A stretch of 64,000 nucleotides of DNA from an uncultured Alphaproteobacteria bacterium (GCA_944390315.1 CALXPO010000011.1:1-64000), one strand, 5' to 3'; counted from the stretch's first letter, positions 27,101 to 35,846 are shown. Notes: generated by a model not told the origin, from the sequence alone. A program made the numbers and translations.

Positions 27101-28180
27101 AACTTCGCCTTTTTCGTTAACACGTCCAATAACATTACCATTTAAATCAACAACGGTTCCGTCCGGCATAACACGACCGATGATATTACCATTTTCATCA
27201 TATACATACCCCATGTCAACGGCTTTGCCTATGGCGTTTCCGTCATTATCGACAACGGTTCCGTCCGGCAACATTCGACCGTTTACATTGCCGTTAACAT
27301 CAACCATGCTGCCATCGGGATTAATATAACCAATAACGTTATTATTATCATCATAAACCAGTTTGCGATTATTGGCGACCCCTATAATGTTGCCATCCGC
27401 ATCAACAGCTAGACCATTTTCGTTAATACGACCGATAATATTGCCGTTTTCGTCATAAATGTAACCATCTTCATCAGCATAGCCGATAAGTTTTCCGTCA
27501 GGACCGATAACGGCGCGTTGCATTTTTTTAGCCGTCGACGAAGTTGTTCCGCCGCCATTGCCTACACCGGGTATATTTTCACAAAAATTACAATCTTCTT
27601 TGTTTATCGCATTTCCATAGACAGGAACTTTTTCCGATTTTGCATTTCCTTGTGAAACATTGCTTTCGTGCCAAGATACAATAAAATTATTTTGAACATT
27701 GCCCGCAACAACAGGAACCCAGCTCATGGTAATATCGCAGGTTTCCTTGCCTCTTAAGAGTTTTCCGCTGCAATTATCGTTAAATTCAAAACCATCAAAA
27801 GGAGCTTCTGCTAACTGAACGGATATAATCATAACAGATGTTTTTCCGTTTGTGCCTATGGTCAATACATTTTTCGCATCAGTCCCCAGAACGACCTGAC
27901 CTAATGCTATCGGATTAGGTGTTGTCGTAATCGGTATTTCCCCGTCATCTACCGTGCTAAATTCTATACTTTCTTGTACGGGTTCGACACTGGGCACATT
28001 TAAGGCATCATCATTGTCCGTAAATACAGGTTCTTCATACTCTTCTATTGGCTCATCGCTTGAAAAAAGCAGATATAATCCAAACAAAAAGACTAAAAAT
28101 GAAGTAACACCAACCGCAAGAATTATGCGGTTGGTTTTTTTGATATAACTTTCAGAATGTGTTAAGACTTCTTTGCTCAT
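24113..28180 (-). CDS. VirB10/DotG N-terminal half: membrane-anchored repeat protein
   Basis: This 1355-residue protein has a short cytoplasmic N-terminus and one membrane segment (about residues 20-42), as in VirB10 or DotG. An Ig-like domain of the ASH/MSP type follows (about 85-200: LTIGTNGKTSVMI, then SCS/CD-type Cys residues in NDNCSGKLLRGKETC). From about residue 225 to near the end it consists of 17-18-residue repeats (DGNIIGYIDENGNVVD and variants), in places organised as 53-residue blocks. There is no VirB10 beta-barrel; that domain is in the next gene. The ATG at 28180 overlaps the stop of virB9 (ATGA), which supports this start over a more upstream one. I infer that this and the next product together replace one VirB10/DotG. 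Confidence 0.82.
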   Translation of the reverse strand: MSKEVLTHSESYIKKTNRIILAVGVTSFLVFLFGLYLLFSSDEPIEEYEEPVFTDNDDALNVPSVEPVQESIEFSTVDDGEIPITTTPNPIALGQVVLGTDAKNVLTIGTNGKTSVMIISVQLAEAPFDGFEFNDNCSGKLLRGKETCDITMSWVPVVAGNVQNNFIVSWHESNVSQGNAKSEKVPVYGNAINKEDCNFCENIPGVGNGGGTTSSTAKKMQRAVIGPDGKLIGYADEDGYIYDENGNIIGRINENGLAVDADGNIIGVANNRKLVYDDNNNVIGYINPDGSMVDVNGNVNGRMLPDGTVVDNDGNAIGKAVDMGYVYDENGNIIGRVMPDGTVVDLNGNVIGRVNEKGEVIDANGNVIGHVTKSGQVAVDSDGNIIGVVMPDGSVVDANGDVVGRVDENGNVIADKNLDAKSVRRRLAYNKDGNVIGYVDEKGDVIDFDGNTIGRSRPDGTLVNMRGEEMGSAGTTGNLLAYNKDGKVMGYVEDDGSVIGADGKKIGELLPDGSLIDGQGNIIGKVDASGRRLAYDKDGNIIGYIDENGNVVDFAGNVIGKVREDGTIVDANGNVIGHAGPANQRLAYDKDGNIIGYIDENGNVVDFDGNIIGKMLEDGTIVDENGNVIGRAGTVNRKLAYDKDGNVIGYVDENGNVVDFNGNVIGKMLPDGTIVDLDGNPLGEVAGFSQIVLDKYGKISGYVGKNNEVYDKDGNIVGYVDENGNIVNSTQTILGRLIQEQMIPVTPQGTILGEVKSNGTVENDNKQIVGRILANGLVKNPSGSKIVARMIRGGLVVGLGCKNIGYLEKDGVIRKSNEETGYKLTADGVVVDDSGAYIGEVVTPGPVFDNTCTMIGEVDTDGIVRDSGGSYVGCVNPDGTVLNERGEVVGGVSRSGIAVSYDGNFLGSVSSNGLVFSPQGQAVGCVGTYGDVFDKNGGYVGHILKNTYAYDMEGKFLNMVNESGRVPLKGQSAGRLLAHNVVVDENNKIIGVTLPEKSTILDSAGKVIGHLFPDGYVYDSKGVSMGKMYSDGMSFYNHILGNRLSGGLITDFDGKIIGQTDYNGKAVNRFGERLGYVDAKGIFFNENGEYKGAVVKRGAGVGYDGAFLGYGLSDGRVIDLEGKMNGRSTSDGKIVDKDGSVIGEIIPENIVIDILGNYKGRVNSLGDVIDLKNNNITAILPGGSTDKNLSLLRRGAVIDYSGKVIGAVTPDGSVIDVLNIYIGRVLSDGSVINNSGKLIGEVLDGDIVINDEDKVVGYVNFGGIVTSSGGEVIGRSMSSDLAVDNNDAVLGRIYKIGTTILSNDGQYAGRLRADGTVVSREGKIIGYLKSNGSFINLDKKVSGYALQEVAKNRRN
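24140..27490 (-). repeat. Coding tandem repeats with a 159-bp block in VirB10 N-terminal gene
   Basis: The repeat unit is 17-18 residues. Between about 26250 and 26575 the DNA repeats with an exact 159-base period (53 residues, three units); the element RLAYDKDG marks each block. The low divergence of these blocks indicates recent duplication. Confidence 0.88.
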
Positions 28181-29817
28181 TGTGTTCTGACCACGCTGCA
28201 AAATACTCCGTTTCTACCCAATTTACTGCATACACTGTCACCTTCGTCCAGCGTTTCTACAGGTCCTATCCGCAAGTGGAAAAGCTCTTTGCCTTGTCCA
28301 TCTGCCGGTGCATCAACCGAGAAGAACGGATCATAGTTCTTTAAGATTTTGGAATATTTGGATGACAAATTATCCCACAAAGATTCAAGATTTTCGACAT
28401 CGGCATCTGTTCCAAGTTCTATCGAAATGTTAGATCCGCTGTCGGCAAAACCCGAGCCATAGCGATATTGGCTTGCCAAATTGCTTGCCGCCGCATCAAA
28501 TTCTTGTGTATTTTGTATTCTATGCATTTTAGAGTAATCAAAATCTCCGCCTTGGGAAGTAACATCTCCGCCAAACATAGAATCGGCTCCATATCGAATG
28601 GTTACCCCGCCGTTACCGCCGTTATTATCTGAGCCGTAACCATTGTTGGAAGACGAAGCACCATACATGCCGCCCGTCGAATTTTCATTACCGGCGCCAT
28701 TACCGCCAAAACCGTCAGGATAATCGGCTCCGCCGCTCTTACCTTGCTTTCTGTCTGGCAACGCAGGAGGAACATCCCATTCTTTATCCGTAATATCATC
28801 GGCATAGCTGATGTTATCCAGCCCAACTTCATCGGAACGACGCAATTTTAAGCATACAATACGTTTTCCGTTACGCAAGACCATATCGCCTATTGCTTCA
28901 ACAATAATCAGTCTATTGTTTGGACCTTTTGTTCTGAAGCCAACAGGAACTTCTACACGCTCTACTATCAATGTTACAATCGGACGTTGGGTCATATTCA
29001 ATGATTTTTCACCTAAATCAATATAGGTAAAAATATCATCTCGCCATACTCTTTCCGGAGCTATGACTACATCGTCCGGATTGGGTACATAGACCTCTAT
29101 ATCAAAACGAAATTGCGACGGATCAAGAGGAATACTCTTTATCCAATCATTTTTTTGAAATCTTTTTGTAAAAGTTGAATCAACTGATTTACCGCCATTG
29201 CCATAATATTTGCTGGCATTGACTCGTCCTGAAGACGATCCGCCGGATCCAAGCGTGCCTGCACCTCCTGCGCCGTCAATAACATCTATATCAACAATTG
29301 CATTTGTTAAACGTTCCGTATTTACGCCTTCACTGCGAACATAGAAAACATAGCGATTACCAGAACGTCCAAAGACGATAATATTTGTATCAACACCGAC
29401 ATTTGCGCCTTTGCGAGGATAGAGAAGCAAAGTATTAGGACCAGATATTTGGCCGTCAAAAGTAGCATTATCACCGATATATATATCTTCTACCATTTCC
29501 CATTCCGGAAAATTAAGCAATGTAATCATGCCTTCTCTTAAACGAAGCGGCAAGACCAAATCCGGAGACCAATAATACTTGGAATAGGCCGGCTTACTTT
29601 GTCCTTCTCCCAAGTTTTGCAGTGGATCAAGCCATGCACTTTGCATCATGCCAAGTGAATTGAAGCCCGCATATCCCATATCCATCGGCTGATATTGACC
29701 TTGTGACTGATCTGCGTTCTGATCCATGCTGTTGATGGTTGCTTGAGCATAAGTTTCTGAAGCAAACATCAAACCTATCAAACTTAATAAACTTATTTTC
29801 AAAGACTTTGCTAACAT
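28177..29817 (-). CDS. virB9: VirB9-type T4SS outer-membrane core protein with SPOR-like C-terminus
   Basis: VirB9 proteins form the periplasmic/outer-membrane ring with VirB7 and VirB10. The product (546 residues) has a signal peptide (ending TYA-Q, about 25). A VirB9/CagX N-terminal domain covers about 88-165 (REGMITLLNFPEWEMVEDIY, then PNTLLLYP and RYVFYVRS), and the C-terminal part of the family lies at about 240-350. A Gly/Asn-rich linker of about 100 residues follows. The last 50 residues (LFHLRIGPVETLDEGDSVC and on to VFCSVVRTQ) resemble a SPOR peptidoglycan-binding domain. I chose the ATG at 29817 because AAGGTGG lies 8 bases upstream; an earlier GTG falls inside that site. Ordinary VirB9 has about 280 residues. 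Confidence 0.87.
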   Translation of the reverse strand: MLAKSLKISLLSLIGLMFASETYAQATINSMDQNADQSQGQYQPMDMGYAGFNSLGMMQSAWLDPLQNLGEGQSKPAYSKYYWSPDLVLPLRLREGMITLLNFPEWEMVEDIYIGDNATFDGQISGPNTLLLYPRKGANVGVDTNIIVFGRSGNRYVFYVRSEGVNTERLTNAIVDIDVIDGAGGAGTLGSGGSSSGRVNASKYYGNGGKSVDSTFTKRFQKNDWIKSIPLDPSQFRFDIEVYVPNPDDVVIAPERVWRDDIFTYIDLGEKSLNMTQRPIVTLIVERVEVPVGFRTKGPNNRLIIVEAIGDMVLRNGKRIVCLKLRRSDEVGLDNISYADDITDKEWDVPPALPDRKQGKSGGADYPDGFGGNGAGNENSTGGMYGASSSNNGYGSDNNGGNGGVTIRYGADSMFGGDVTSQGGDFDYSKMHRIQNTQEFDAAASNLASQYRYGSGFADSGSNISIELGTDADVENLESLWDNLSSKYSKILKNYDPFFSVDAPADGQGKELFHLRIGPVETLDEGDSVCSKLGRNGVFCSVVRTQ

Positions 29818-29830
29818 TAATCTATCCACC

Positions 29831-30562
29831 TTATTTTACTTTATTATAAGTCAGAGAGTACTGATAAACCGTAAAGCCGACCGGATTTTTTAGTCTTCCT
29901 TTATATTTTACTCTCTTACTGCGGTATCCAACTTTTAAACTTGCCGTCCAATAATTAATCTCCGGTGTCTTAGAATCCGGATACATATCTCGAGTTTCGT
30001 ATTCAACTTGCCATATTCCAGACCCCAACTCGTTAACCGTCATAATACGTACATCTCGTATCATTTGTCTGGTCCGAATCAGTTGAAGAGCTCGATTGGC
30101 CGTATTATCTATAAAATCTTTATAAACCGACGGACTTGACATTTCTTCTATCATACCGCCGGGCATCCAACGTGCCTCAACTTCCGGAATATCTCGATTA
30201 AAAGAACTCCGAAGTAATACATATTCTCTTACAAAAACTTCGGTTATCTCTTTTTCGTCTTCCATATCTCGGTTAACCGCTTGGATATTATAAACCTGCT
30301 CCTCTTTATCCTGAAAAGTCAGTAAAAACGGTTCTACGCGATAGAGGGGAATAACTTGAGCTATTGCCAACAACAGAATAATATTACAGCACAAACTGAT
30401 TGCTGTAATAATTGCAAACGCACGTGCCGTCCACAAATAGCGTTTTTCCGCAATATTTGCCACAAAAGCATCTTGCGAAGAAGATGAGTTTGCACGACTT
30501 CGTTGTTTGTTCCCGGCTAAAAGACGCTGATTTTGATTATTTACCCCCAATTGCTGTACCAT
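29831..30562 (-). CDS. virB8: VirB8-type inner-membrane protein, paralogue 2
   Basis: VirB8 is a bitopic scaffold protein of type IV secretion. This 243-residue protein has a polar cytoplasmic N-terminus, one membrane segment (about 48-72) and a periplasmic domain that ends with the family signature KNPVGFTVYQYSLTY. It is 28% or so identical by eye to the protein at 30881-31639, mainly in the motifs VEPFL, REYVLxR and NPxGFTV. It lies between virB7-like and virB9, 13 bases from the upstream stop to its start. Confidence 0.88.
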   Translation of the reverse strand: MVQQLGVNNQNQRLLAGNKQRSRANSSSSQDAFVANIAEKRYLWTARAFAIITAISLCCNIILLLAIAQVIPLYRVEPFLLTFQDKEEQVYNIQAVNRDMEDEKEITEVFVREYVLLRSSFNRDIPEVEARWMPGGMIEEMSSPSVYKDFIDNTANRALQLIRTRQMIRDVRIMTVNELGSGIWQVEYETRDMYPDSKTPEINYWTASLKVGYRSKRVKYKGRLKNPVGFTVYQYSLTYNKVK

Positions 30563-30574
30563 CTTTAGAACCTT

Positions 30575-30763
30575 TTAGATTGTTTCTATAAACCAATCAG
30601 GAAGAGTCTTTGGTAATTCTACTTGCATGCATGCGCAAGGAGAAAGTTTGAGTTCATCTGATGCGCGACCAATACCAACCGGCTCCGGTTCATAGTACGA
30701 ACCAAAAAGACCGCACGCCGATAATAACATCAGAATCAAGACTAACATTAAATTTTTATACAT
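30575..30763 (-). CDS. virB7: VirB7-like small lipoprotein
   Basis: The 62-residue product has a lipoprotein signal (LMLLSAC, Cys at about 17) and a short mature part with two more Cys (LSPCACM). Size, lipobox and position between two virB8 genes and virB9 fit VirB7, which stabilises VirB9 at the outer membrane, partly by a disulfide in Agrobacterium. AGAGGA lies 7 bases before the ATG at 30763, which excludes the upstream in-frame start. Short lipoproteins diverge fast, so the assignment rests mostly on position. Confidence 0.7.
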   Translation of the reverse strand: MYKNLMLVLILMLLSACGLFGSYYEPEPVGIGRASDELKLSPCACMQVELPKTLPDWFIETI

Positions 30764-30880
30764 TAGAATATCCTCTCTCATGATAAGATATATTGAAGTT
30801 AAACTTTTTTTTTACAAAAGTCTACCTTTTTTAATGTGTTCAGCACTTAATTGGGTTATAAAACAAAATGGTTAACAAAT

Positions 30881-31639
30881 TTACAAGAATTCAACTTCAC
30901 TTTGAGAATATCTTGTAACCGTAAAACCAAGCGGATTTAACAAACGTTTTCCCATAAACTCTCGACCTGGGATAAAGTATGATGTAATTGAGGCCGTCCA
31001 ATAATGAACTCTTAAAAAAAGTGCTCCCGTTTCATTGTTGCGGCGCCGTGCAGAAACTTCATAAGTCTTAAAATCGACCTTCCATACCGGACTTTTTTCA
31101 CCGCCGACACGCCCTATTGATATAATCTCCACTTCTTGAGATGTTTGGTTATCCGTAATCCCTTTCCATATTTTTTCTCTGTATTTATTAAATTCACTAA
31201 ATACTTGCGGCGAGGACAGATAATTAACTATACCGCCCGGATACCAGCGAACCATCATCTCTCGCTCATCATTGATGATTGTGTTGCGATAAAGAACATA
31301 TTGACGAACAAACGTTTCCATAAGCATCTTTTTTGATGCCATATCATACGCTATCGGCTCATAACGAACAATGTCGTCCGACGAACTTTGATCTATGATT
31401 AAAAATGGCTCAACCGTGACCTGAGGGGCTAAACTAAATAGCGATAATGACGATGCCAAAAAAAGAAGTAACGAAGCAACTGTCGTCACAATAAAAAAAC
31501 GCGACAACCACAAGTAATATGTCATTTTGGCACTGACAACTTCTTTTTCTCTTGTTCCAATAAATTTATATTCTTTGCCATTTTTATCGGCAATTGCCAA
31601 TATCTTGCTGCCTTCTAACATATTACTTAGTTTACTCAT
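30881..31639 (-). CDS. virB8: VirB8-type inner-membrane protein, paralogue 1
   Basis: This 252-residue bitopic protein has one membrane segment (about 45-70), then the VirB8 periplasmic NTF2-like domain with EPFLIID, RQYVLYRNTI, RWYPGGIV and the C-terminal NPLGFTVTRYS. Two different VirB8 proteins in one operon suggest a heteromeric scaffold, or one for each of two functions. It is 19 bases downstream of the giant secreted protein gene, and 100 bases separate it from virB7-like. Confidence 0.88.
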   Translation of the reverse strand: MSKLSNMLEGSKILAIADKNGKEYKFIGTREKEVVSAKMTYYLWLSRFFIVTTVASLLLFLASSLSLFSLAPQVTVEPFLIIDQSSSDDIVRYEPIAYDMASKKMLMETFVRQYVLYRNTIINDEREMMVRWYPGGIVNYLSSPQVFSEFNKYREKIWKGITDNQTSQEVEIISIGRVGGEKSPVWKVDFKTYEVSARRRNNETGALFLRVHYWTASITSYFIPGREFMGKRLLNPLGFTVTRYSQSEVEFL

Positions 31640-31658
31640 CTCTTACTTTCTTTTTTAT

Positions 31659-34600
31659 CTAATAGGCCATACACATCGGAATTTCATAATTATTTATTTC
31701 ATCCTGTAGTCCAGATAGCGACTGATCTTGCGACTTAGACATAACTTCCTGGTTTGCTCTCTCGCTTATGATGGACTCTTCAAGACTACTGCCCGCTTCT
31801 GTCGAATTGTTCATATTTATCAAAGCGTCATAATCTTGAACCAAAGCTGCCCGCGTATTATTAGCTTTTGCATAACGCTCGCTTACAACCGCATCCGTGG
31901 CATTCAAACCCGATATTTGTGAATGGGCCTGACCGACAAGACTATTTTTATATTCCAACAACTTAGTTCGAATATAATTATACTCATCATCATTAGCAAG
32001 ATTAAAATTAGCACTAACCTTAAATCCCATTGCCGATAAATATTCTTTTATCGTATTTCGGGCATCATCAATACTTAGGGCAAGCTCCTCGACACTTTTT
32101 CTTATATTGTTTTCTTTATCTACAAAATGTAAGAAATTTCCTATTTGATTATTGGCATACATTGCCTTTTGATATACGTTATCTCTCACTTCATAATCGA
32201 AATCATCTCCGTTGGCATCATCTTCCAACTCAAGCATTCTCTCATATACATCATACGCTGTTTCGTTAAAACGAAGTTTTTGCCCACTGTAAGATAAAAG
32301 GGTACCAAGCTCGCTGGCCGTAACAGATGTCGCGGCTTCTTGCGTGCCGGCGCTTACACTCTTGTCTAATTCCAAATCCGTAACCGTATAATACAGCGTA
32401 CCTTTAAGTGATATATCCAGGCATGTCGGTATCTTTGAAGAACCGTTACGACTTATCAAATAGCGTCCGCTCGTTTGGCTCAAATCAACTTTTGAAGCCG
32501 CAACGTCTACCGTCTTATTTCCTATACGACAAGGATACAAAGTTCCCCTCATAAAGGATTTGCTCTCGCCTCCTTGCTCCAAAAGATTGCTTAAATCCAA
32601 ACCTTTTTCAACAAATGCATTTTCTGAAAGCATCTGCTTCCAAATATTCGGAATTTCTCCTCCGTATTCCAAAAAAGAATCTTTGCTGATGACACCATCT
32701 TGGGATTTTTTGATATTTCTATAATCCGTAGCATCAAAATGGACAATATCTCGCGGTGATGGATAATGCTCAAATTCAGGTGCCCGCGGAGCCTTAAAAT
32801 CTCTTTTCTTAGCTCCCAGTCCGACAAAATACTCAGTATCTGCACTGTTACAAGAAACTTGACCACATATGTCTTGGGTAATGGCCGAATTTAAGGCACT
32901 TGACATAAGAGAAACAATCGCCGATGTACTGCCCCCTCCGATAGCAAGCATGGCCGAAGAAATAAACTGCGTTTTGGGCATTTCTTTTAAGGACTCTATC
33001 AGCTCTTTATGACGACGAACAACTACGGCATTGTTGCGAGTCTCATATAACCCGTCACCTAAATTATATAGATCATTACGGGCTTCATCTATCAGTTTTA
33101 TTGCATATTCTTTGGCATCAGAAACCAAGCCGTCTGCTTTAGAAGCAACTCCGCTTAAACCTGTCGCATGTATATTCAGTTTGCTGATAAGACTTGCTAA
33201 AGTCGGCGCAGATGAGGAATTGGACGCAGTTTCCATCTTTTGTGCGTATTCCGCCTCAATAACGGCCTTGCGATTTATGTAGTCTTCTTCTATTGAAGCG
33301 ATTCGTTTTTCTATCGCTTCAAGTTTTTGATTTATAGAATCGCGCTCTTCTTCATATGTTTTGACTTCTAATCTTAAATTATTGGCTTTTCTGGTATTTT
33401 CTAATTCTTGCTTACTTCCGGATGAAAAATCTTTTCCGGCTGCAGCATATAAGGTCGAATTTGATGTATCGCCTCTGCTGTTCATCAGTTTTATGGTGTT
33501 ATACGAACTGGCTACTTGCGCTTTACCTGTTTCCGTGTCCGAATCTGCTTGACTCACCTCGTCGTTTAGGCTGCTTATTTTAGAAGCCGTCGTATCAAGT
33601 TGCGATAGCAATTTTTCTTTTTGGGCCTTATATGTTTTAAGCGCTGCGGTTTCCGCACTATCAACTTTTGCTAAAGCTGATTTTTTAGCATCTACCATGG
33701 TCGTATCGGCAGAGCCAGCCGATTTTTGGTTAGAAAGATACGACGATATACGATTCAAACCTGATTGTGTCGAATTTTTCAGTGTACCGTCTTCCCTGTC
33801 ATCATTTATAATTTCTGCTATACGCAACGCTACTTCCGTTAAATCCAATTGACGAATATAATTTTTCATATTCTCGTATTTTCCGTCAATATATTGGTTA
33901 TAAAAGCTCTTTTGATCCTGCCATAACGGATAAGGATTTTCTGCACGACCGTACAAAGAATCAGACGCATATTGATCTTCGGCTAATATCTTTGCTGCCT
34001 GTGCCCCTATTTGCCATACAATCAGCTCAACTTCTCTTGTTGATTCCGAAAAACTTTCTTCTTGACTTGGAGCGGCCAACGCTGATGAAGAATCAATTTT
34101 GGAGACTTGCTCTTGTATTTTATCTATCTCACTTACACTGGTATTACCCGCGTTATACCCTAGGTCTATCGTTGAAAAAGAATCCGTATCCAATCCGGCA
34201 CTTTTGTCCGCATTGGCAACCTGAAAGGCTGATATAGCCCAACCGGAAAGTCCCGTTCTGTTGTCATAATCCGTCGGATCCGTCGGTATACGGGTTGAAC
34301 CATACCACACTTTTTCCGGTTGTGCGTAATGACGCCCCAAATATTGTATTACGCATTTATCCGAATCGGCCACGGCTTGTTGTGCTTTCTCATGTAATTT
34401 TTTATACATTTCATACTGTTGAAACAGCTTTCTGTATTCGGGAAGCTGTTTTACCAAATTATGCACTTCAATCGCACTATTAAGATATTTTTGAGCTTCC
34501 GAAATATGCTGCAACGCTTCAAATTGCTCTTTACTGCCGCTCATTAAAGGTTGAGGCGTAGGTGCTGCCGGAACAGAAAAAGATACCTTTCCCTTTGACA

Positions 34601-35846
34601 CAACCTTTTTATTATCATCTTTATCCTCAGCCGCAGTAAGTATATCTTTTTCCTCTAAAGTCTGTTTTTGACTTTGCGTTGCAGAAACTTGACGTAAAGG
34701 AACTTGCTTGGTTGATACAAAAGGCTGAAATTCTTTTGTTTGAACAGTTGCCTCCTCTTCATCCGGTTTAGATATAATACCAATATCTCCGTTTTGTACT
34801 CTGGCGACCGCTCCGGCTTTCGTTACCGTAGCACTTGCCGATGGAGCTTTAGCGACCGTACCGGCTTTCGTTGCCGTAGCACTTGCCGATGGAGCTTTAG
34901 CGATTGCTCCGGCTTTCGTTACCGTAGCACTTGCCGATGGAGCTTTAGCGACCGCTCCGGCTTTCGTTGCCGTAGCACTTGCCGATGGGGCTTTTGCGAC
35001 CGCTCCGACTTTCGTTGCCGTAGCACTTGTCGATGGGGCTTTAGCAGCCGAATTTGACATACCTGCACTTACGTATTGTGCAAAAGCTATTTTACTATGA
35101 AAATATTGGGATGATGATAATGTATCCGATGATGTATCTTCACTATCTTTTTCGTAGGGCGCCGGTAAAATTGTTTTTCTATATATCGCTCTGGCAACAT
35201 AATATTGAGAATAAAGCGCCATGACTTCTTCTGTAATTTTTAGAACATCATTAAACTTTTTATGGGCTAGATACAAATTATAGTAATTTCCATTTTCATC
35301 TTCGGAAGAAACAGAACCCGCGCTGCCTCCTGAGGGAGCAACGGCATCTTTTGAAAACGTATCTATTTCAGAACGCAAATTATTAAGCTCTTCCTCCAAT
35401 CTTTGTGAAGCCGTTTGTATTTCTATCAGTGTATCATAATAAAATTCGGCAGCTTCGTTCTCATAAAGTTTATTTATGCGTGGGTCATCTGAAGGGTATT
35501 GTAAAAACAATTCGTTAAATGCGGCTTGGACAGCCGTCGGATCATATATATCCACGGAACTTTCGGCAAATTTTCTGGTACCGGGGACTTTTTCGGCAGC
35601 ATTTTTTCTTTTTCCGAAATAAGAACCTATACTTGCTTTTAGAGCTGTAACCTTTTCTTTTACGAATTTTATAGCTTCGTCGGCTTTTGTTTGTATTTGC
35701 TCAAAAATTGGGGTAATAGATGCCGCGGCATCACCTAAAAAGTCAAAAGAAACTCCGGCCACCAACTGAGCTTGAGAAGGTGACGCACCAAACAAAATTC
35801 CGGAAATTAACAGAACACTAAGGTAATATTTTATTTTTTTATTCAT
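31659..35846 (-). CDS. Giant exported coiled-coil protein in the VirB5 position
   Basis: The 1395-residue product has a signal peptide (ending SQA-Q, about 27) and is largely alpha-helical. Coiled-coil regions occur at about 75-190, 440-500 and 690-900. Residues of about 265-350 contain five tandem copies of a 16-residue repeat (AGAVAKAPSASATATK) that also occurs in the protein at 37727-39271. Several Cys appear in the C-terminal third (ITQDICGQVSC, LYPCRIG, PTCLDIS, IPMCMAY). I recognise no enzyme motif. It belongs to a run of four exported helical proteins between virB4 and virB8, where VirB5 minor pilins normally are; they may form a surface tip or adhesin. GGAGG precedes the ATG. Confidence 0.75.
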   Translation of the reverse strand: MNKKIKYYLSVLLISGILFGASPSQAQLVAGVSFDFLGDAAASITPIFEQIQTKADEAIKFVKEKVTALKASIGSYFGKRKNAAEKVPGTRKFAESSVDIYDPTAVQAAFNELFLQYPSDDPRINKLYENEAAEFYYDTLIEIQTASQRLEEELNNLRSEIDTFSKDAVAPSGGSAGSVSSEDENGNYYNLYLAHKKFNDVLKITEEVMALYSQYYVARAIYRKTILPAPYEKDSEDTSSDTLSSSQYFHSKIAFAQYVSAGMSNSAAKAPSTSATATKVGAVAKAPSASATATKAGAVAKAPSASATVTKAGAIAKAPSASATATKAGTVAKAPSASATVTKAGAVARVQNGDIGIISKPDEEEATVQTKEFQPFVSTKQVPLRQVSATQSQKQTLEEKDILTAAEDKDDNKKVVSKGKVSFSVPAAPTPQPLMSGSKEQFEALQHISEAQKYLNSAIEVHNLVKQLPEYRKLFQQYEMYKKLHEKAQQAVADSDKCVIQYLGRHYAQPEKVWYGSTRIPTDPTDYDNRTGLSGWAISAFQVANADKSAGLDTDSFSTIDLGYNAGNTSVSEIDKIQEQVSKIDSSSALAAPSQEESFSESTREVELIVWQIGAQAAKILAEDQYASDSLYGRAENPYPLWQDQKSFYNQYIDGKYENMKNYIRQLDLTEVALRIAEIINDDREDGTLKNSTQSGLNRISSYLSNQKSAGSADTTMVDAKKSALAKVDSAETAALKTYKAQKEKLLSQLDTTASKISSLNDEVSQADSDTETGKAQVASSYNTIKLMNSRGDTSNSTLYAAAGKDFSSGSKQELENTRKANNLRLEVKTYEEERDSINQKLEAIEKRIASIEEDYINRKAVIEAEYAQKMETASNSSSAPTLASLISKLNIHATGLSGVASKADGLVSDAKEYAIKLIDEARNDLYNLGDGLYETRNNAVVVRRHKELIESLKEMPKTQFISSAMLAIGGGSTSAIVSLMSSALNSAITQDICGQVSCNSADTEYFVGLGAKKRDFKAPRAPEFEHYPSPRDIVHFDATDYRNIKKSQDGVISKDSFLEYGGEIPNIWKQMLSENAFVEKGLDLSNLLEQGGESKSFMRGTLYPCRIGNKTVDVAASKVDLSQTSGRYLISRNGSSKIPTCLDISLKGTLYYTVTDLELDKSVSAGTQEAATSVTASELGTLLSYSGQKLRFNETAYDVYERMLELEDDANGDDFDYEVRDNVYQKAMYANNQIGNFLHFVDKENNIRKSVEELALSIDDARNTIKEYLSAMGFKVSANFNLANDDEYNYIRTKLLEYKNSLVGQAHSQISGLNATDAVVSERYAKANNTRAALVQDYDALINMNNSTEAGSSLEESIISERANQEVMSKSQDQSLSGLQDEINNYEIPMCMAY
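34800..35050 (-). repeat. 48-bp tandem coding repeat, five units
   Basis: In-frame units encode variants of AGAVAKAPSASATATK. The same unit is repeated in a neighbouring gene at about 38325-38665. Confidence 0.88.
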
